In this document: positions 1 to 9,198 of the stretch, one piece after another
How the letters are laid out: each line of letters starts with the position of its first letter
Position numbering within the stretch: position 1 is the stretch's first letter
Origin: an uncultured Sphingomonas sp.
GTDB taxonomy: Bacteria; Pseudomonadota; Alphaproteobacteria; Sphingomonadales; Sphingomonadaceae
Direction: 5' to 3'
Assembly: GCF_913774285.1 (NCBI RefSeq)
Contig: NZ_CAJYHX010000029.1
Coordinates: forward strand, 1 to 64,000
Length of the DNA: 64,000 nucleotides
Made by a program: the position numbers and the translations under genes
Notes under the pieces: model-generated
The model's input: the letters and a program-made list of their open reading frames with translations, nothing else
The model's database searches: none
Told to the model about the DNA's origin: nothing

Positions 1-49
1 CCCATTCACATGTCCCCCGTTCTGCCTCCTTGCGAGGCACCAGCATTGG

Positions 50-126
<77 letters not shown>

Positions 127-129
127 ACA

Positions 130-162
130 AAAAGCCGCCACCCCACCGGGTTTGCGGCTTTT
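130..162 (+). terminator. Rho-independent terminator after tRNA-fMet
   Basis: The arms AAAAGCCGC (130-138) and GCGGCTTTT (154-162) form a perfect 9-bp stem that ends in a T run, four bases after the tRNA CCA end. The rest of the stretch up to 328 shows no gene. Confidence 0.85.
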
Positions 163-328
163 GTCGTTAGTGGACAAAACGCGGTGCCTGCGAACCGCGC
201 CGTCCTCCTGCCGACCCAGGCAGGACCGCCCGGCGGCGCGGCGCACTCACCGCCTCGGTCCTCCGCCTCCATTCTCCTGGCGTGCACCAGCGGCGCGAGC
301 ATCGGTGGACGACGCTCACCCGTAGGAC

Positions 329-739
329 CTAGCGCCGCAGCGTGTACAAATAGGCGGCGATGTCCCGCGCGTCCTGCGGCGTTACCCCCTGATCCGGCAT
401 GGCGGTGCCGGGCACAACCTGCTGCGGATGCTGGATCCAGCGTTCGAGATTGGCGGGATCGTTCGGCCGCATGCCCGCAATGAAGCTGCGGGTCGCGATG
501 CCGTTCAGCGCAGGTCCCGCCACGCCGGCGGCCGCGCCGATACCGGAGATTCGGTGACAGGCGCCGCAATTATACCGTCCGATCGCAGCCTTCCCGGCCT
601 GCACACTGCCCCCTGTCATCGCCTCGGCATGGGTGCGTGCCTGGGCGATGTCTTGGTAATAGACGCCGGCGACGGACGCGACGCCGATCAGTGCGGCGAG
701 CACGGTCATTCCGTAGACGAAGCGCAGCTCAGACGGCAT
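329..739 (-). CDS. Membrane-anchored cytochrome c, distal gene of the caa3 oxidase operon
   Basis: Class I cytochrome c of 136 aa. An N-terminal hydrophobic helix (about residues 8-26) can act as a signal or anchor, and the heme-binding CGACH motif lies near residue 57. The likely distal Met ligand is in the PGTAMP segment, and the C terminus has the usual helix ending IAAYLYTL. It is expected to carry electrons in the periplasm. The start ATG at 739 is preferred over an upstream ATG at 808 because the extra residues lie inside ctaG. It overlaps the end of ctaG by 11 bases, which fits a shared operon with the oxidase; a direct role as its electron donor is inferred. Confidence 0.85.
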   Translation of the reverse strand: MPSELRFVYGMTVLAALIGVASVAGVYYQDIAQARTHAEAMTGGSVQAGKAAIGRYNCGACHRISGIGAAAGVAGPALNGIATRSFIAGMRPNDPANLERWIQHPQQVVPGTAMPDQGVTPQDARDIAAYLYTLRR

Positions 740-1625
740 CGGCGGTCCTCGGTGGAGCGATGAGGGTACGGAACAGGAGCAGCGCCGCGCCGAGATGGAC
801 GAGGCCACCGGGCACCCACATGATCAGCCCTGCCACCTGCTGGTCCTCGGCCGGGGTGAGGCCGAAGGGGGCGGGCGCCAGCCGGGCGTAGCCGGCGTAC
901 CAGGGCGAGGTGGCGAAGGCCATCAGCGCGCCGAGTGCGCCGGTGACGATCGAAGTGGCGAGCAGGCACAGCCCGGCCAGCGCACGATCGGCTGCCGCAC
1001 TCGCACCGGCGCCGCGCCGTCCCAGCATCGCAGTCCAGAAGAGCAGCGCGCTCCCCAGGAAGCAGCAATGCTGGACGGCGTGCCAGGCTTCGTTGGCGAG
1101 GGCGATATCGAACAGGCTCGGCATGTGCCAGATCCACAGCACCGCCGCCTGCAGGAGCGTCGCGACGACGGCGCCGCTCGCCCAGCGGTAGGCGGGCGAG
1201 ACCGCCATGCTTATCGCCCCAAGCGTGCGGCGGGCGGCGGGCGGGAAGGCCCACAGCATCGTCGCGAGCGGCTCGGCCAGCACCAGCAAAGGGGCTGCGA
1301 GCAGCATGATCAGCTCATGCTCGATCATGTGCGCGGTGAAGCTCCGCTCGCCCGCTTCGTGCAAGGGAGAGACGAGCGCGCCGGCGAGCACCACCCACCC
1401 GATCGCGAACCAGATGCCATGTCGCTGGAGGCCCGCTCGACCGCCGGTCGAGCGGGCGCGCAGGCGGCGCCATCCGCGACCGAACGCGACTGCTGCGATC
1501 AAGAGCGGCAAGATAATCGCCGGATCCCAGGTCCAGCCCGGCGGTGCGGTGTGATCGTGGCCGGCATGGGCGAGCGCCACGCTCGGCAGCAGGAGCAAGA
1601 GGGCGACGACGCTCAGGCGACGCAT
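729..1625 (-). CDS. ctaG: CtaG-family cytochrome c oxidase assembly factor
   Basis: A 298-aa polytopic membrane protein of the caa3_CtaG family, as in Bacillus, not the Cox11-type CtaG. It begins with a cleavable-looking signal (MRRLSVVALLLLLPSVALA) followed by a His-rich AHAGHDH segment that may bind copper. Six or seven hydrophobic segments follow, with family-like histidines in HMIEHELIMLL and IWHMPSLFD. The family is required for assembly of active caa3 oxidase in Bacillus. The ATG at 1625 is chosen because it opens directly onto the signal peptide; a longer reading frame upstream only shadows the neighbouring gene. It overlaps both neighbours by about 11-13 bases. Confidence 0.88.
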   Translation of the reverse strand: MRRLSVVALLLLLPSVALAHAGHDHTAPPGWTWDPAIILPLLIAAVAFGRGWRRLRARSTGGRAGLQRHGIWFAIGWVVLAGALVSPLHEAGERSFTAHMIEHELIMLLAAPLLVLAEPLATMLWAFPPAARRTLGAISMAVSPAYRWASGAVVATLLQAAVLWIWHMPSLFDIALANEAWHAVQHCCFLGSALLFWTAMLGRRGAGASAAADRALAGLCLLATSIVTGALGALMAFATSPWYAGYARLAPAPFGLTPAEDQQVAGLIMWVPGGLVHLGAALLLFRTLIAPPRTADAV

Positions 1626-1939
1626 GTGGGCACAATCAGCACGGAAAGCGTCTGGAAGGCGATGGCGAGCGCGAAGATTGCGGCCAGCAGCAGCGCGACG
1701 CGCGAAAGCCAGGCGCGCGGCGGCGTCTGGTCGCCGGCGGGTTTGGCGCAGGGCCAGGCGATCGCTATCGCTGCGGCGCAGACGGCCAGGCTGCCCAGGC
1801 CCCAGCCCAGCCCGAGCCCATCGCCGACGGGCGCGCACGAAACCTTCAGCACGCTTCCCAGGCCCAGCTGGAAGACATACCAGGCCAGCGGCGGCAGGAG
1901 CAGCGCCGCCCAGGGACGGATGCGATGCCAACGGCTCAT
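1613..1939 (-). CDS. Small membrane protein of the oxidase operon
   Basis: A 108-aa protein with three clear hydrophobic segments (about residues 8-30, 38-56 and 74-95) and no heme or metal motif. It lies between subunit III and ctaG and overlaps both, so it is translated as part of the oxidase operon. Small proteins at this position may be accessory subunits or assembly helpers, but I recognise no family. The start at 1939 (MSRWHRIRPW) overlaps the subunit III stop in an ATGA arrangement. Confidence 0.75.
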   Translation of the reverse strand: MSRWHRIRPWAALLLPPLAWYVFQLGLGSVLKVSCAPVGDGLGLGWGLGSLAVCAAAIAIAWPCAKPAGDQTPPRAWLSRVALLLAAIFALAIAFQTLSVLIVPTCVA

Positions 1940-2553
1940 CCCAGCCTCGGCGCCAGGTAGATCAGCGCGCCGACCGGCAGCCAACTGAGCACCACGAAGG
2001 TCCAGTAATTGGCATTGTCCTCCACATCGGCGAACTGGTCGTCGCCCACCTCATGGGTAAACAGCCAGACCGCCTGCACCGCCGTGTCGCCGATGTCGGT
2101 GATCAGGTGGCTGGTGTGGAGGATGATCAGCATCCAGGTCAGCGATCCATAGGCATTGTCGGTCCAATGCACGTTGAGATGCGCGAACTCGATCCCGCGC
2201 GGAATCAGCAGCAGCAGACCGAGGATCGTCATGCCCAGGGTGCCGAAGCGTACGCCCCACTCGTTCTTGGTAACGGCGCAGTGGCGCACCCAGAGATTGG
2301 GGATCTCACTGAGGAACAGACCCAGCGTGAGAACCGCCGGCCAGAGCAGATCGGGCGGGCGGGTGCCGGCAGGCGGCCAGCCGCGCGTCTGGCTCATCAG
2401 GTACAGGTAGGTGCCGGCGGCCAGCGCGAAGGCGGTGCCCTCGATCGCCATGAAGCCGATATTGCCCCACCAGACGAGATGCTTCGCCCCGCTGGCGCTC
2501 TCGGGCAGGTCCGAGACGTCGCCGACGATCTTGCAGCGGCGGGCGTCGCTCAT
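1936..2553 (-). CDS. ctaE: Cytochrome c oxidase subunit III
   Basis: A 205-aa five-helix membrane protein of the heme-copper oxidase subunit III family. Family features include the EGTAFALAAGTYLYL helix, HTSHLITD and the C-terminal YWTFVVLSW helix. Bacterial subunit III of caa3 enzymes is about this size, shorter than the mitochondrial seven-helix form. It stabilises the catalytic subunit and the proton uptake path. The ATG at 2553 overlaps the subunit I stop in ATGA; the much longer frame upstream is a shadow of subunit I. Confidence 0.92.
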   Translation of the reverse strand: MSDARRCKIVGDVSDLPESASGAKHLVWWGNIGFMAIEGTAFALAAGTYLYLMSQTRGWPPAGTRPPDLLWPAVLTLGLFLSEIPNLWVRHCAVTKNEWGVRFGTLGMTILGLLLLIPRGIEFAHLNVHWTDNAYGSLTWMLIILHTSHLITDIGDTAVQAVWLFTHEVGDDQFADVEDNANYWTFVVLSWLPVGALIYLAPRLG

Positions 2554-4448
2554 CGGCGCACCCGCAACGGGCCGGTGCTCGCCCGCTCGCGCTGCGGCCA
2601 GAACCAGATGATCAGCGCGGCCGCTACCGGTACTGCGCCCCACACCAGCGCCCAGGGCGTGAAGATGCTGCCGATGAACAGGATCGTCACCGCCAGCGCC
2701 GAGAGCAACGGGGCGATCGAAGGCTTGGGGCTCTTCTGCCGATATTCGGGCGTCGCCTCGATTACCGAGGTGACCAGCACCTCGCGCCGCTCGACGGCGA
2801 GGCCGGTCATCCCCTGCAGTTCGTCCTTCTGCGTCCAGAGCGGCGTCAGGCTGTCGACCACCGGCAGATGATCGAAATTGTGCTGCGGGGGCGGGGAGGG
2901 GACCGCCCATTCGAGCGTCGATCCGCCCCAGGGATCGGGTCCGGCATGCGCGCCGTGGCGCCTGCTCCACCAGGCATTGGCGACGAACACCAGCCCGCCC
3001 GCTACCGCGATCGCCGAGCCCAGCGTCGCGATCAGGTTGAGCAGGCCCCAGCCCATGCCCTCGCTATAGGTGTAGACCCGGCGCGGCATGCCCATCAGCC
3101 CGAGCAGGTGCATCGGGAAGAAGCCGAGGTTGAACCCGCCGACGATCAGCCAGAAGGCACGCTTGCCCCAGCGTTCGGACATCAGCCGCCCGGTCGCCTT
3201 GGGGTACCAGTAGCAGAAGGCGCCGAGCAGCGGGAAAATGGCGCCGCCGATCAGCACGTAGTGGAAATGGGCGACGATGAAATAGGTGTCGGTGATCTGC
3301 TGGTCGAGCGGGGCGGAGGCCGCCATCACCCCCGACAGGCCGCCGATTACGAAGGTCGCGATGAAGCCGAGTACCCAGAGGAGCGGCGTGTCGAAGCGCG
3401 GGCGGCCGCTCCACAGCGTCGCGATCCAGCAGAAGATCTGCAGGCCTGCGGGTAGCGCCACCGCCATGCTCGCCGCGGTGTAGAAGTCGTTGCCCAGCCG
3501 CGGCAGACCGACGGCGAACATGTGGTGGACCCACAGCCCGAAGGCGAGTGCGGCGATGCCGAGCATCGACAGCACCACCGCGACATGGCCGAACAGCGTG
3601 CGGCGCGAGAAGGTCTCGACGATCATCGAGACGAAGCCGGCGGCGGGCAGGAAAATGATGTAGACCTCTGGATGGCCGAACCACCAGAACAGGTGCTGGA
3701 ACAGGATCACGTCGCCGCCCGCGGCCGGCGCGAAGAATTGTGTCGAGACCAGCCGGTCCGCAATCAGCATGCTGGTGACCAGCATCACCGCGGGCAGCGA
3801 GACGATCGTCATCAGCCCTGCGATGGCCTGCGACCAGACGAACACGGGAATGCGCGCCAGCGTCATCCCCGGCGGGCGCATCTTGAGCACGGTGGCGACG
3901 ACGTTGACCGAGGCGGCAAGCGCCGCGACTTCGGTGAAAGTGATCATCTGCGCCCAGATGTCGACGCGGTTGCCGGGGCCATAGCCGGGGCCGGAGAGCG
4001 GCGGATATTCGAACCAGCCGAGATCGGGGGTGATGCCGAAAGCGTGCGGCACCCACAGCATCAGCACACCGCCCAGGTACAGCCAGTAGCTGAACGCCGC
4101 GAGCCGGGGGAAGGCGAGCGCGCGCTGGCCGAGCATCAGCGGCACCAGCCAGATCGCCATCGCTTCCATCACCGGTACCGAGACGAGGAACAGCATCGTC
4201 GAGCCGTGCAGCGAGAAGCTCTCGTTGTAGAGCTGTGGCGTCATCCGGCCCATGTCCGGCCAGGCGAGCTGCAGCCGCATGTCGAGCGCGAGCATGCCCG
4301 CCAGGAACATCAGCAGCACGACGGTGAGGATGTAGCGCGCGGCGATGCGCTTGTGGTCGACGGTGGTGAGGAAACCCCACAGCCCCGGCGCGTCGCGCCA
4401 CGAGACGGCGAGCCGCTCGGTCTGTTCGGGGGTGAGCGGCTGGGTCAT
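2550..4448 (-). CDS. ctaD: Cytochrome c oxidase subunit I (caa3 type)
   Basis: A 632-aa catalytic subunit that reduces oxygen to water and pumps protons across the inner membrane. The heme-copper ligands are visible: His in SLHGSTM for heme a, FGHPEVY with the His-Tyr pair of CuB, the WVHHMF pair for CuB, and VAHFHYV for the hemes. The GHPEVY motif puts it in the A family. It is about 90 residues longer than a minimal subunit I, with two extra C-terminal hydrophobic helices, as in other caa3 enzymes. The ATG at 4448 overlaps the end of subunit II in ATGA. Confidence 0.95.
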   Translation of the reverse strand: MTQPLTPEQTERLAVSWRDAPGLWGFLTTVDHKRIAARYILTVVLLMFLAGMLALDMRLQLAWPDMGRMTPQLYNESFSLHGSTMLFLVSVPVMEAMAIWLVPLMLGQRALAFPRLAAFSYWLYLGGVLMLWVPHAFGITPDLGWFEYPPLSGPGYGPGNRVDIWAQMITFTEVAALAASVNVVATVLKMRPPGMTLARIPVFVWSQAIAGLMTIVSLPAVMLVTSMLIADRLVSTQFFAPAAGGDVILFQHLFWWFGHPEVYIIFLPAAGFVSMIVETFSRRTLFGHVAVVLSMLGIAALAFGLWVHHMFAVGLPRLGNDFYTAASMAVALPAGLQIFCWIATLWSGRPRFDTPLLWVLGFIATFVIGGLSGVMAASAPLDQQITDTYFIVAHFHYVLIGGAIFPLLGAFCYWYPKATGRLMSERWGKRAFWLIVGGFNLGFFPMHLLGLMGMPRRVYTYSEGMGWGLLNLIATLGSAIAVAGGLVFVANAWWSRRHGAHAGPDPWGGSTLEWAVPSPPPQHNFDHLPVVDSLTPLWTQKDELQGMTGLAVERREVLVTSVIEATPEYRQKSPKPSIAPLLSALAVTILFIGSIFTPWALVWGAVPVAAALIIWFWPQRERASTGPLRVRR

Positions 4449-5404
4449 TGCAGTCCCATCAGGTAGCGCGAGGCGGCGTCGACATCGGCGCCCGAGAGCG
4501 CAACCGGCGGCATCATCGTGCCGGGCTTGAGCGCCTGGGGCTGGGCGATCCAGCCCTGGATCGCGCCGCGGCTCATCGTCAGCGTCCCGGCCGCCACCGA
4601 GCGCCGGCTGCCGAAATGGGTGAGATCGGGGCCGGCGCGGCCGGTTGCGGGGGTGCCGCGGATGGCGTGGCACATTGCGCATTGCCCGCCGGTCACCACC
4701 TGCTGCCCTCGCGCGGCGACGGGATCGGCGGGCGTGGCGGAGGCCCTCGCCTGGCCTGCCAGCCAGCGGTCGAAATCTTCCGCCGCGTCGACCTTCACGT
4801 CGAACGCCATGTGCGCGTGCTGGATGCCGCAGAACTCGGCGCACTGGCCGCGGAACCAGCCGGGGCGGGTGGGGGTGAGGTCGAGCAGGTTGATGCGCCC
4901 GGGGATCACGTCGAGCTTCTGGGCGATGTTCGGCACCCAGAAGCTGTGGATCACGTCCGCCGATCCCAGCGCGACCCGGGTGGTGCGGCCGAGGGGCAGG
5001 TGGAGTTCGTTCGCGGTCTCGATCCAGCCGCCGGTGCGCGGATCGCGATACTGGATACGCCACCACCATTGATGGCCAGTCACCCGCACCTGCAGCGCAT
5101 TGCGCGCCCGCGCGGCGGCGATGTTGCGCTCGACGAGAAAGCTGGCGGTGATCAGCACGGTGAGGCCGACGACGATCAGCCCGGCCCAGCCGAGCAGCCC
5201 GCGATTGAGCCCCACATCGGGTGGGTTTATCGCCGGGTCGCCTGACGTGCGGGGCCGGCGAAGCGCGCGCCACAGCGTCCAGGCAAGACCAGCGAGTACC
5301 AGCAGGTACATCGCGCCGCATACGGCCATCATCAGCCAGAACAGGCCATGGATACCCGCCGCCTGTTCCCCCGCCGGTGCCAGTGCCGATTGCAGCCCGC
5401 TCAC
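4445..5404 (-). CDS. ctaC: Cytochrome c oxidase subunit II fused to cytochrome c
   Basis: A 319-aa subunit II. Two N-terminal membrane helices (about 21-45 and 72-92) are followed by a periplasmic cupredoxin domain with the binuclear CuA ligands H153, C188, E190, C192, H196 and M199. A cytochrome c domain with CAMCH at about 242-246 is fused at the C terminus, which defines a caa3 rather than aa3 oxidase. Electrons pass from the fused cytochrome to CuA and then to subunit I. The start overlaps the stop of the upstream cytochrome gene in ATGA. Confidence 0.95.
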   Translation of the reverse strand: MSGLQSALAPAGEQAAGIHGLFWLMMAVCGAMYLLVLAGLAWTLWRALRRPRTSGDPAINPPDVGLNRGLLGWAGLIVVGLTVLITASFLVERNIAAARARNALQVRVTGHQWWWRIQYRDPRTGGWIETANELHLPLGRTTRVALGSADVIHSFWVPNIAQKLDVIPGRINLLDLTPTRPGWFRGQCAEFCGIQHAHMAFDVKVDAAEDFDRWLAGQARASATPADPVAARGQQVVTGGQCAMCHAIRGTPATGRAGPDLTHFGSRRSVAAGTLTMSRGAIQGWIAQPQALKPGTMMPPVALSGADVDAASRYLMGLQ

Positions 5405-5877
5405 TGCACCGGGCCCGTCCAGTTGCTGCCTTGGGGCTCGCCGACCTGATCGACATCCTGGCGGCGACGCTTCTCCGGCGCCAGTCGCGGCAGGTTCCGG
5501 ACATAGGCGGTGATCTGCCAGAGTTGCTCAGTGGGAATGCGCGTGGCGTACCCGGCGGGCGTCCCGGGATGCTGGCTGGCGATGAATCCATAGACCTGGT
5601 CGAGGTCACCGCCGTGCACCCATGCCCGGTCGCCGAGGTTGCGCGTGCCCTCGGCATTGCCGCCATGGCAGCCGCTGCAGCCATACCAGGTGAAGTAACG
5701 CCCGCCCTGCGCGACCTGATAGAGGTTGCGCTCATAGGCTGCCGCGCGCGGATCCTGCGCGCCGGTGGGGGCGGTCTGGGGCAGGTCCGGGCCGGCGGTA
5801 CGGCTCTCCGCGCTACAGCCCGCTGCAGACAAGGCGATCAAAGCGGTGAGGCATGCGCGACCGACGGACTTCACCAC
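5401..5877 (-). CDS. Cytochrome c lipoprotein, first gene of the caa3 operon
   Basis: A 158-aa class I cytochrome c. The N terminus ends in a lipobox (ALSAAGC, Cys about residue 21), so the mature protein should be lipid-anchored on the periplasmic side. The heme motif CSGCH lies near residue 67 and a C-terminal helix ends AYVRNL. As first gene of the seven-gene run ending at 329, it is a plausible electron donor to the oxidase, giving the operon three cytochrome c domains in all. No clear promoter is seen in the 41 bases before the ligase gene. Confidence 0.87.
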   Translation of the reverse strand: MVKSVGRACLTALIALSAAGCSAESRTAGPDLPQTAPTGAQDPRAAAYERNLYQVAQGGRYFTWYGCSGCHGGNAEGTRNLGDRAWVHGGDLDQVYGFIASQHPGTPAGYATRIPTEQLWQITAYVRNLPRLAPEKRRRQDVDQVGEPQGSNWTGPVQ

Positions 5878-5918
5878 GCCTTGGTCGCGAACCCAGGCGC
5901 TTGCTTCAATTACACAAA

Positions 5919-6959
5919 TTAGTTTTGATCAGCGTCCGTCGATGTACCCGCCAGCGTCGACAATTCTGCCGGGCGGACCTCTCGAATCAGCTGCTCCATC
6001 CGGCACTGCGCAGGAGCCTTGTCCGGGCGCCAGCGCAGCAGCTTCGTGCCATGGCGGAAGCGGTCGCCGGTGACCTGGTCGTAGAGCACCTCCAGCACGC
6101 ATTCCGCCCGGAGCGGCACCCATTCGCTTTCGACACCGTTGTTCCACCGGCTAGGCCCGCCCGGCGCCTTGCCGGTGAAGCCGGGCGCTTCGACCAGCGG
6201 CTCCAGCTTTTGCAGCAGCGCCGGGCGCTCGGCCCCAGCGATCCCGGAGGTGAAGCCGACATGGTGCAGCAGGCCGGCATCGTCGTAGAGGCCGAGCAAC
6301 AGCGATGCGACGCCGTCGCCCTCCTTGGTCCGGCGGAAGCCGCCGACGACGCAATCGGCGGTGCGGTGTTGCTTCACCTTCAGCATCGCCCGCTCGCCGG
6401 GGCGATAGGGGGCGTCGAGCCGCTTGGCGACGACCCCGTCCAGCGCGCCGCCGCCTTGCGCGAGCCAGGACTGCGCCATGTCCAAATCCTGCGTTCGGTG
6501 CGACAGCAAGAGGGCCGGTCCGCCATGCGCCTGGTGAAAGGCTTCCAGCGCAGCGCGGCGTTCATGTAGCGGCGCCTGGAGAAGCGCCGCACCACCGATG
6601 CCGAGGCAATCGAACAGCATCAGTTGCGCGGGCGTTTCGTGCGACAGACGCTGGATTCGGCTCGGCGCGGGGTGGAGGCGCGCCTGGAGTGCGTCGAACG
6701 AAAGCACATCGCCGACCGGGAGTATCAACTCGCCGTCGAGGATGAAGTCCGGACAGTCTACGGCGGCGATGGTAGCGACGATCTCCGGAAAATAGCGGCT
6801 GAGCGGCTTTCCCGATTTGGAAAGAATCTCGATCCCGCGCTCGCGACGGAACACCAGTGCGCGAAAGCCGTCCCATTTGGGTTCGAACTGCCAGCCGGCT
6901 TCCTCCGGCAGCGCGGCGACCAGCTTGGCTTCCATGGGGGACAGATCGGGCATGGCCAT
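5919..6959 (-). CDS. ATP-dependent DNA ligase (LigC/LigD ligase-domain type)
   Basis: A 346-aa ligase with an N-terminal adenylation domain and a C-terminal OB-fold. The nucleotidyl-transfer motif EPKWDGFR near residues 26-33 holds the AMP-accepting lysine, and FILDGELI matches motif III. The later VVAKRLDAPY and LKVKQ segments match motifs IV and V. It has neither the polymerase nor the nuclease domain of full LigD, so it resembles stand-alone LigC-type enzymes used in end joining or excision repair. The neighbours are a DUF72 gene and exonuclease III; no Ku gene is in the window. Confidence 0.9.
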   Translation of the reverse strand: MAMPDLSPMEAKLVAALPEEAGWQFEPKWDGFRALVFRRERGIEILSKSGKPLSRYFPEIVATIAAVDCPDFILDGELILPVGDVLSFDALQARLHPAPSRIQRLSHETPAQLMLFDCLGIGGAALLQAPLHERRAALEAFHQAHGGPALLLSHRTQDLDMAQSWLAQGGGALDGVVAKRLDAPYRPGERAMLKVKQHRTADCVVGGFRRTKEGDGVASLLLGLYDDAGLLHHVGFTSGIAGAERPALLQKLEPLVEAPGFTGKAPGGPSRWNNGVESEWVPLRAECVLEVLYDQVTGDRFRHGTKLLRWRPDKAPAQCRMEQLIREVRPAELSTLAGTSTDADQN

Positions 6960-7033
6960 GATGCTCCCTTGGACGGCGGTGCGCAGACCGAACGCGTGGC
7001 GCCCTGCCGGGTTCAGCCGGTGGAGGGCGGCGG

Positions 7034-7765
7034 CTACGCGGCGTCTTCAAGCAGTCTCGAAAGAAGCAGCGCATCCCCCATCGCGGCGGAGGAGGCCGTG
7101 TTGTCGAAGATGCACCATATCGACTTATCGGATGCGCTGTCGGCGCTGAGACTCGCTGCCACCTCCCGCAGCCGCGGCTCGCCATAGGCCGACCGGTACA
7201 TCACGGGGGAGCCGTGCAACCGCCAATAGGAAAGCCCGCGCCACCCGCCCGGTGTGGCTGCTTCGGGGACCCTCGCCGGATCGGCGGCGACGCGCGCGAC
7301 ATTCAGACCGGCAAGGAGCGCGTCGGCTTCGGCCGTGAACCAGCTCGCGTGACGGGGTTCGCAAGCGAGCGGAACGGCGGAGCGCGTCGACAGTGCGGCG
7401 CAGAATGCGGAAAACAGTTCTGCGTCGAACGCGAAGCTCGGCGGCAGCTGGAGGAGCAGCACCGCCAGTTTGTCGGTCAGGCCGCCGACCTCCTCAAGAA
7501 ACTGATCGAGCAGCGCGTCCACATCTGCGAGCCGCTGCGTATGGCTGATCGTCTTCGGCATCTTGGCGGCGAAGCCAAAACCGTCCGGTACGCTTTCCGC
7601 CCAGCGCTGCCAGGTCGTTCGCCGATGCGGGCGATAGAAGGAGGAGTTGATCTCCACGCCGGTCAGCCGCATCGCATAGCGCTGCAGCGCGCTGCCCTCG
7701 GCGGGGAAGTAGGGTCGGTCTGCTGCGGGGATCGCCCAGCCGGCGGTTCCGATCACCGGTCGCAT
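7034..7765 (-). CDS. DUF72 family protein
   Basis: A 243-aa protein of the DUF72 (YecE-like) family, a TIM-barrel-like fold of unknown function. Characteristic segments are IGTAGWAIP at the N terminus, GVEINSSFYRPHR, FAAKMPKTISH and the C-terminal IWCIFDNT. The ATG at 7765 opens directly at the conserved TAGW segment; a longer frame back to 7981 would run into the divergent exonuclease III gene. It lies between a DNA ligase and exonuclease III, so a link to DNA metabolism can be guessed but not shown. Confidence 0.85.
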   Translation of the reverse strand: MRPVIGTAGWAIPAADRPYFPAEGSALQRYAMRLTGVEINSSFYRPHRRTTWQRWAESVPDGFGFAAKMPKTISHTQRLADVDALLDQFLEEVGGLTDKLAVLLLQLPPSFAFDAELFSAFCAALSTRSAVPLACEPRHASWFTAEADALLAGLNVARVAADPARVPEAATPGGWRGLSYWRLHGSPVMYRSAYGEPRLREVAASLSADSASDKSIWCIFDNTASSAAMGDALLLSRLLEDAA

Positions 7766-7859
7766 CTTCCTCCTCCATCGCCGCGGGTTCTCGACCCTCT
7801 GATCGATTTCGGATCGTGTTCGTTCCGGCTGGCGGCAAGGTAGCGGGAGCGAAACGCCG

Positions 7860-8636
7860 ATGAAGATCGCAACCCACAATGTGAACGGCGTGAACGGTCG
7901 CCTGCCGGTGCTGCTGCGCTGGCTGGAGGACGCCGCGCCGGACATCGTCTGCCTGCAGGAGTTGAAGGCGCCCCAGGACAAATTCCCCGAAGCCGCGATC
8001 CGCGACCTCGGTTATGATGCGCTGTGGCACGGCCAGAAAAGCTGGAACGGCGTCGCGCTGCTCAGCCGGGTGGGCGAGATCCACGAAACGCGCCGTGGGC
8101 TGCCGGACGATCCCGACCCGTCGCAGAGCCGCTATCTCGAGGCGGCGGTGAACGGCGTGCTCGTCGGCGGACTGTATTTGCCAAACGGCAATCCCCGGCC
8201 GGGTCCGAAGTTCGACTATAAGCTCGCCTGGTTCGAGCGCCTGATCGCGCATGCTGCGACGTTGGTCGAAAGCGGGCTCCCGGTGGTGCTCGCCGGTGAC
8301 TTCAACGTGATGCCGACCGAGCGCGACGTCTACAAGCCGGAGCGCTGGCTGGACGACGCGCTGTTCGCGCCCGAGGTGCGGGCGCTCTATGCCCGGCTGC
8401 TGGCGCAGGGCTGGACCGATTCCCAGCGCAGCCTGCATCCCGCCGCGACCATCTACACCTTCTGGGACTATTTCCGGAACGCGTTCGCACGCGATGCAGG
8501 ATTGCGCATCGACCATCTGCTGCTGAGCCCGCAGCTTGCCGACCGGCTGACCGACGCAGGCGTGGACCGGCGGGTACGCGGCTGGGAAAAGACCAGCGAT
8601 CACGCCCCCACCTGGATCCGCTTGCGCGACGATTGA
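7860..8636 (+). CDS. xthA: Exodeoxyribonuclease III
   Basis: A 258-aa enzyme of the exonuclease-endonuclease-phosphatase fold. It acts at abasic sites and as a 3'-5' exonuclease or phosphatase in base-excision repair. Visible active-site segments are ATHNVNGVN near the N terminus, CLQELKAP (metal-binding Glu), VLAGDFNVMP and RIDHLLLSP, and a C-terminal KTSDHAP that supplies the catalytic His. The length is normal for the family. It is divergent from the DUF72 gene, with 94 bases between them for two promoters. Confidence 0.95.
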   Translation: MKIATHNVNGVNGRLPVLLRWLEDAAPDIVCLQELKAPQDKFPEAAIRDLGYDALWHGQKSWNGVALLSRVGEIHETRRGLPDDPDPSQSRYLEAAVNGVLVGGLYLPNGNPRPGPKFDYKLAWFERLIAHAATLVESGLPVVLAGDFNVMPTERDVYKPERWLDDALFAPEVRALYARLLAQGWTDSQRSLHPAATIYTFWDYFRNAFARDAGLRIDHLLLSPQLADRLTDAGVDRRVRGWEKTSDHAPTWIRLRDD

Positions 8637-9198
8637 CCCTGCGCGGCCCTCCGCCATGCGCTCGGCCTTGTGCACTTTTGATGATGCTCGCCGCCCGTGC
8701 CGCCAGCTTGTGGGGTTTGCAGAGGATCGGGCGGTCGCGCGCGTTGCGCGGGATCAACGACTTGCTGCTGCCGCTGCTCGCCAGCAGCGCAGACCCTGCC
8801 CGGCAAAAACATCCTAGCCTGGATTAGAATGAGCGGGCTTCATCCCCGCCCTGTTCGCCTGCGGTAGCCCGCGGCGCGTGTCGGGGTGCCTCCGCGACGA
8901 CGCTGTGCGCGCAACATAGGTAACGGAGAAAGTTCGCCGGATTCTGAAGGGGGAAGGGTCACGTGTTGGTTCGAGGATGGGGGGATGACGCGTTGCAGCT
9001 AGGCGAGGCGCAACGGTGCGCCTTCCTCCTAGCGATGACGGCATCGGCTTCCAGCCGGGTGGCGCGCCGTTCGACTGCCGCTCGGTCGTGCCGCTGGCCG
9101 GCTGGTCCGCCGCCTTATGATCCAGGGCTTGGAAGCGGGCGTATCGCCCGCCTGGTGGAGGCCGGCCGGAGCTGGCCCGTGCTCCCGCAACGGCCTTC
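8637..9198. other. Intergenic stretch without a supported gene
   Basis: These 562 bases lie between xthA and the FAH-family gene. Several short open frames exist on both strands, but their products are Arg/Ser/Pro-rich with no recognisable domain, and none has both a convincing start and a protein-like composition. The gap separates the repair genes from the catabolic cluster. Confidence 0.5.

Noticed and set aside
2550..5735. A 1061-aa single protein covering oxidase subunit I and the upstream genes
   Set aside because: The extra N-terminal half reads through subunit II and cytochrome c in the wrong frame. The conserved subunit I start lies at 4448 with ATGA coupling.
8633..8827. A small plus-strand gene after xthA
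   Set aside because: No ribosome site, no domain, and an overlapping start within the xthA stop; composition is not protein-like beyond a short helix.
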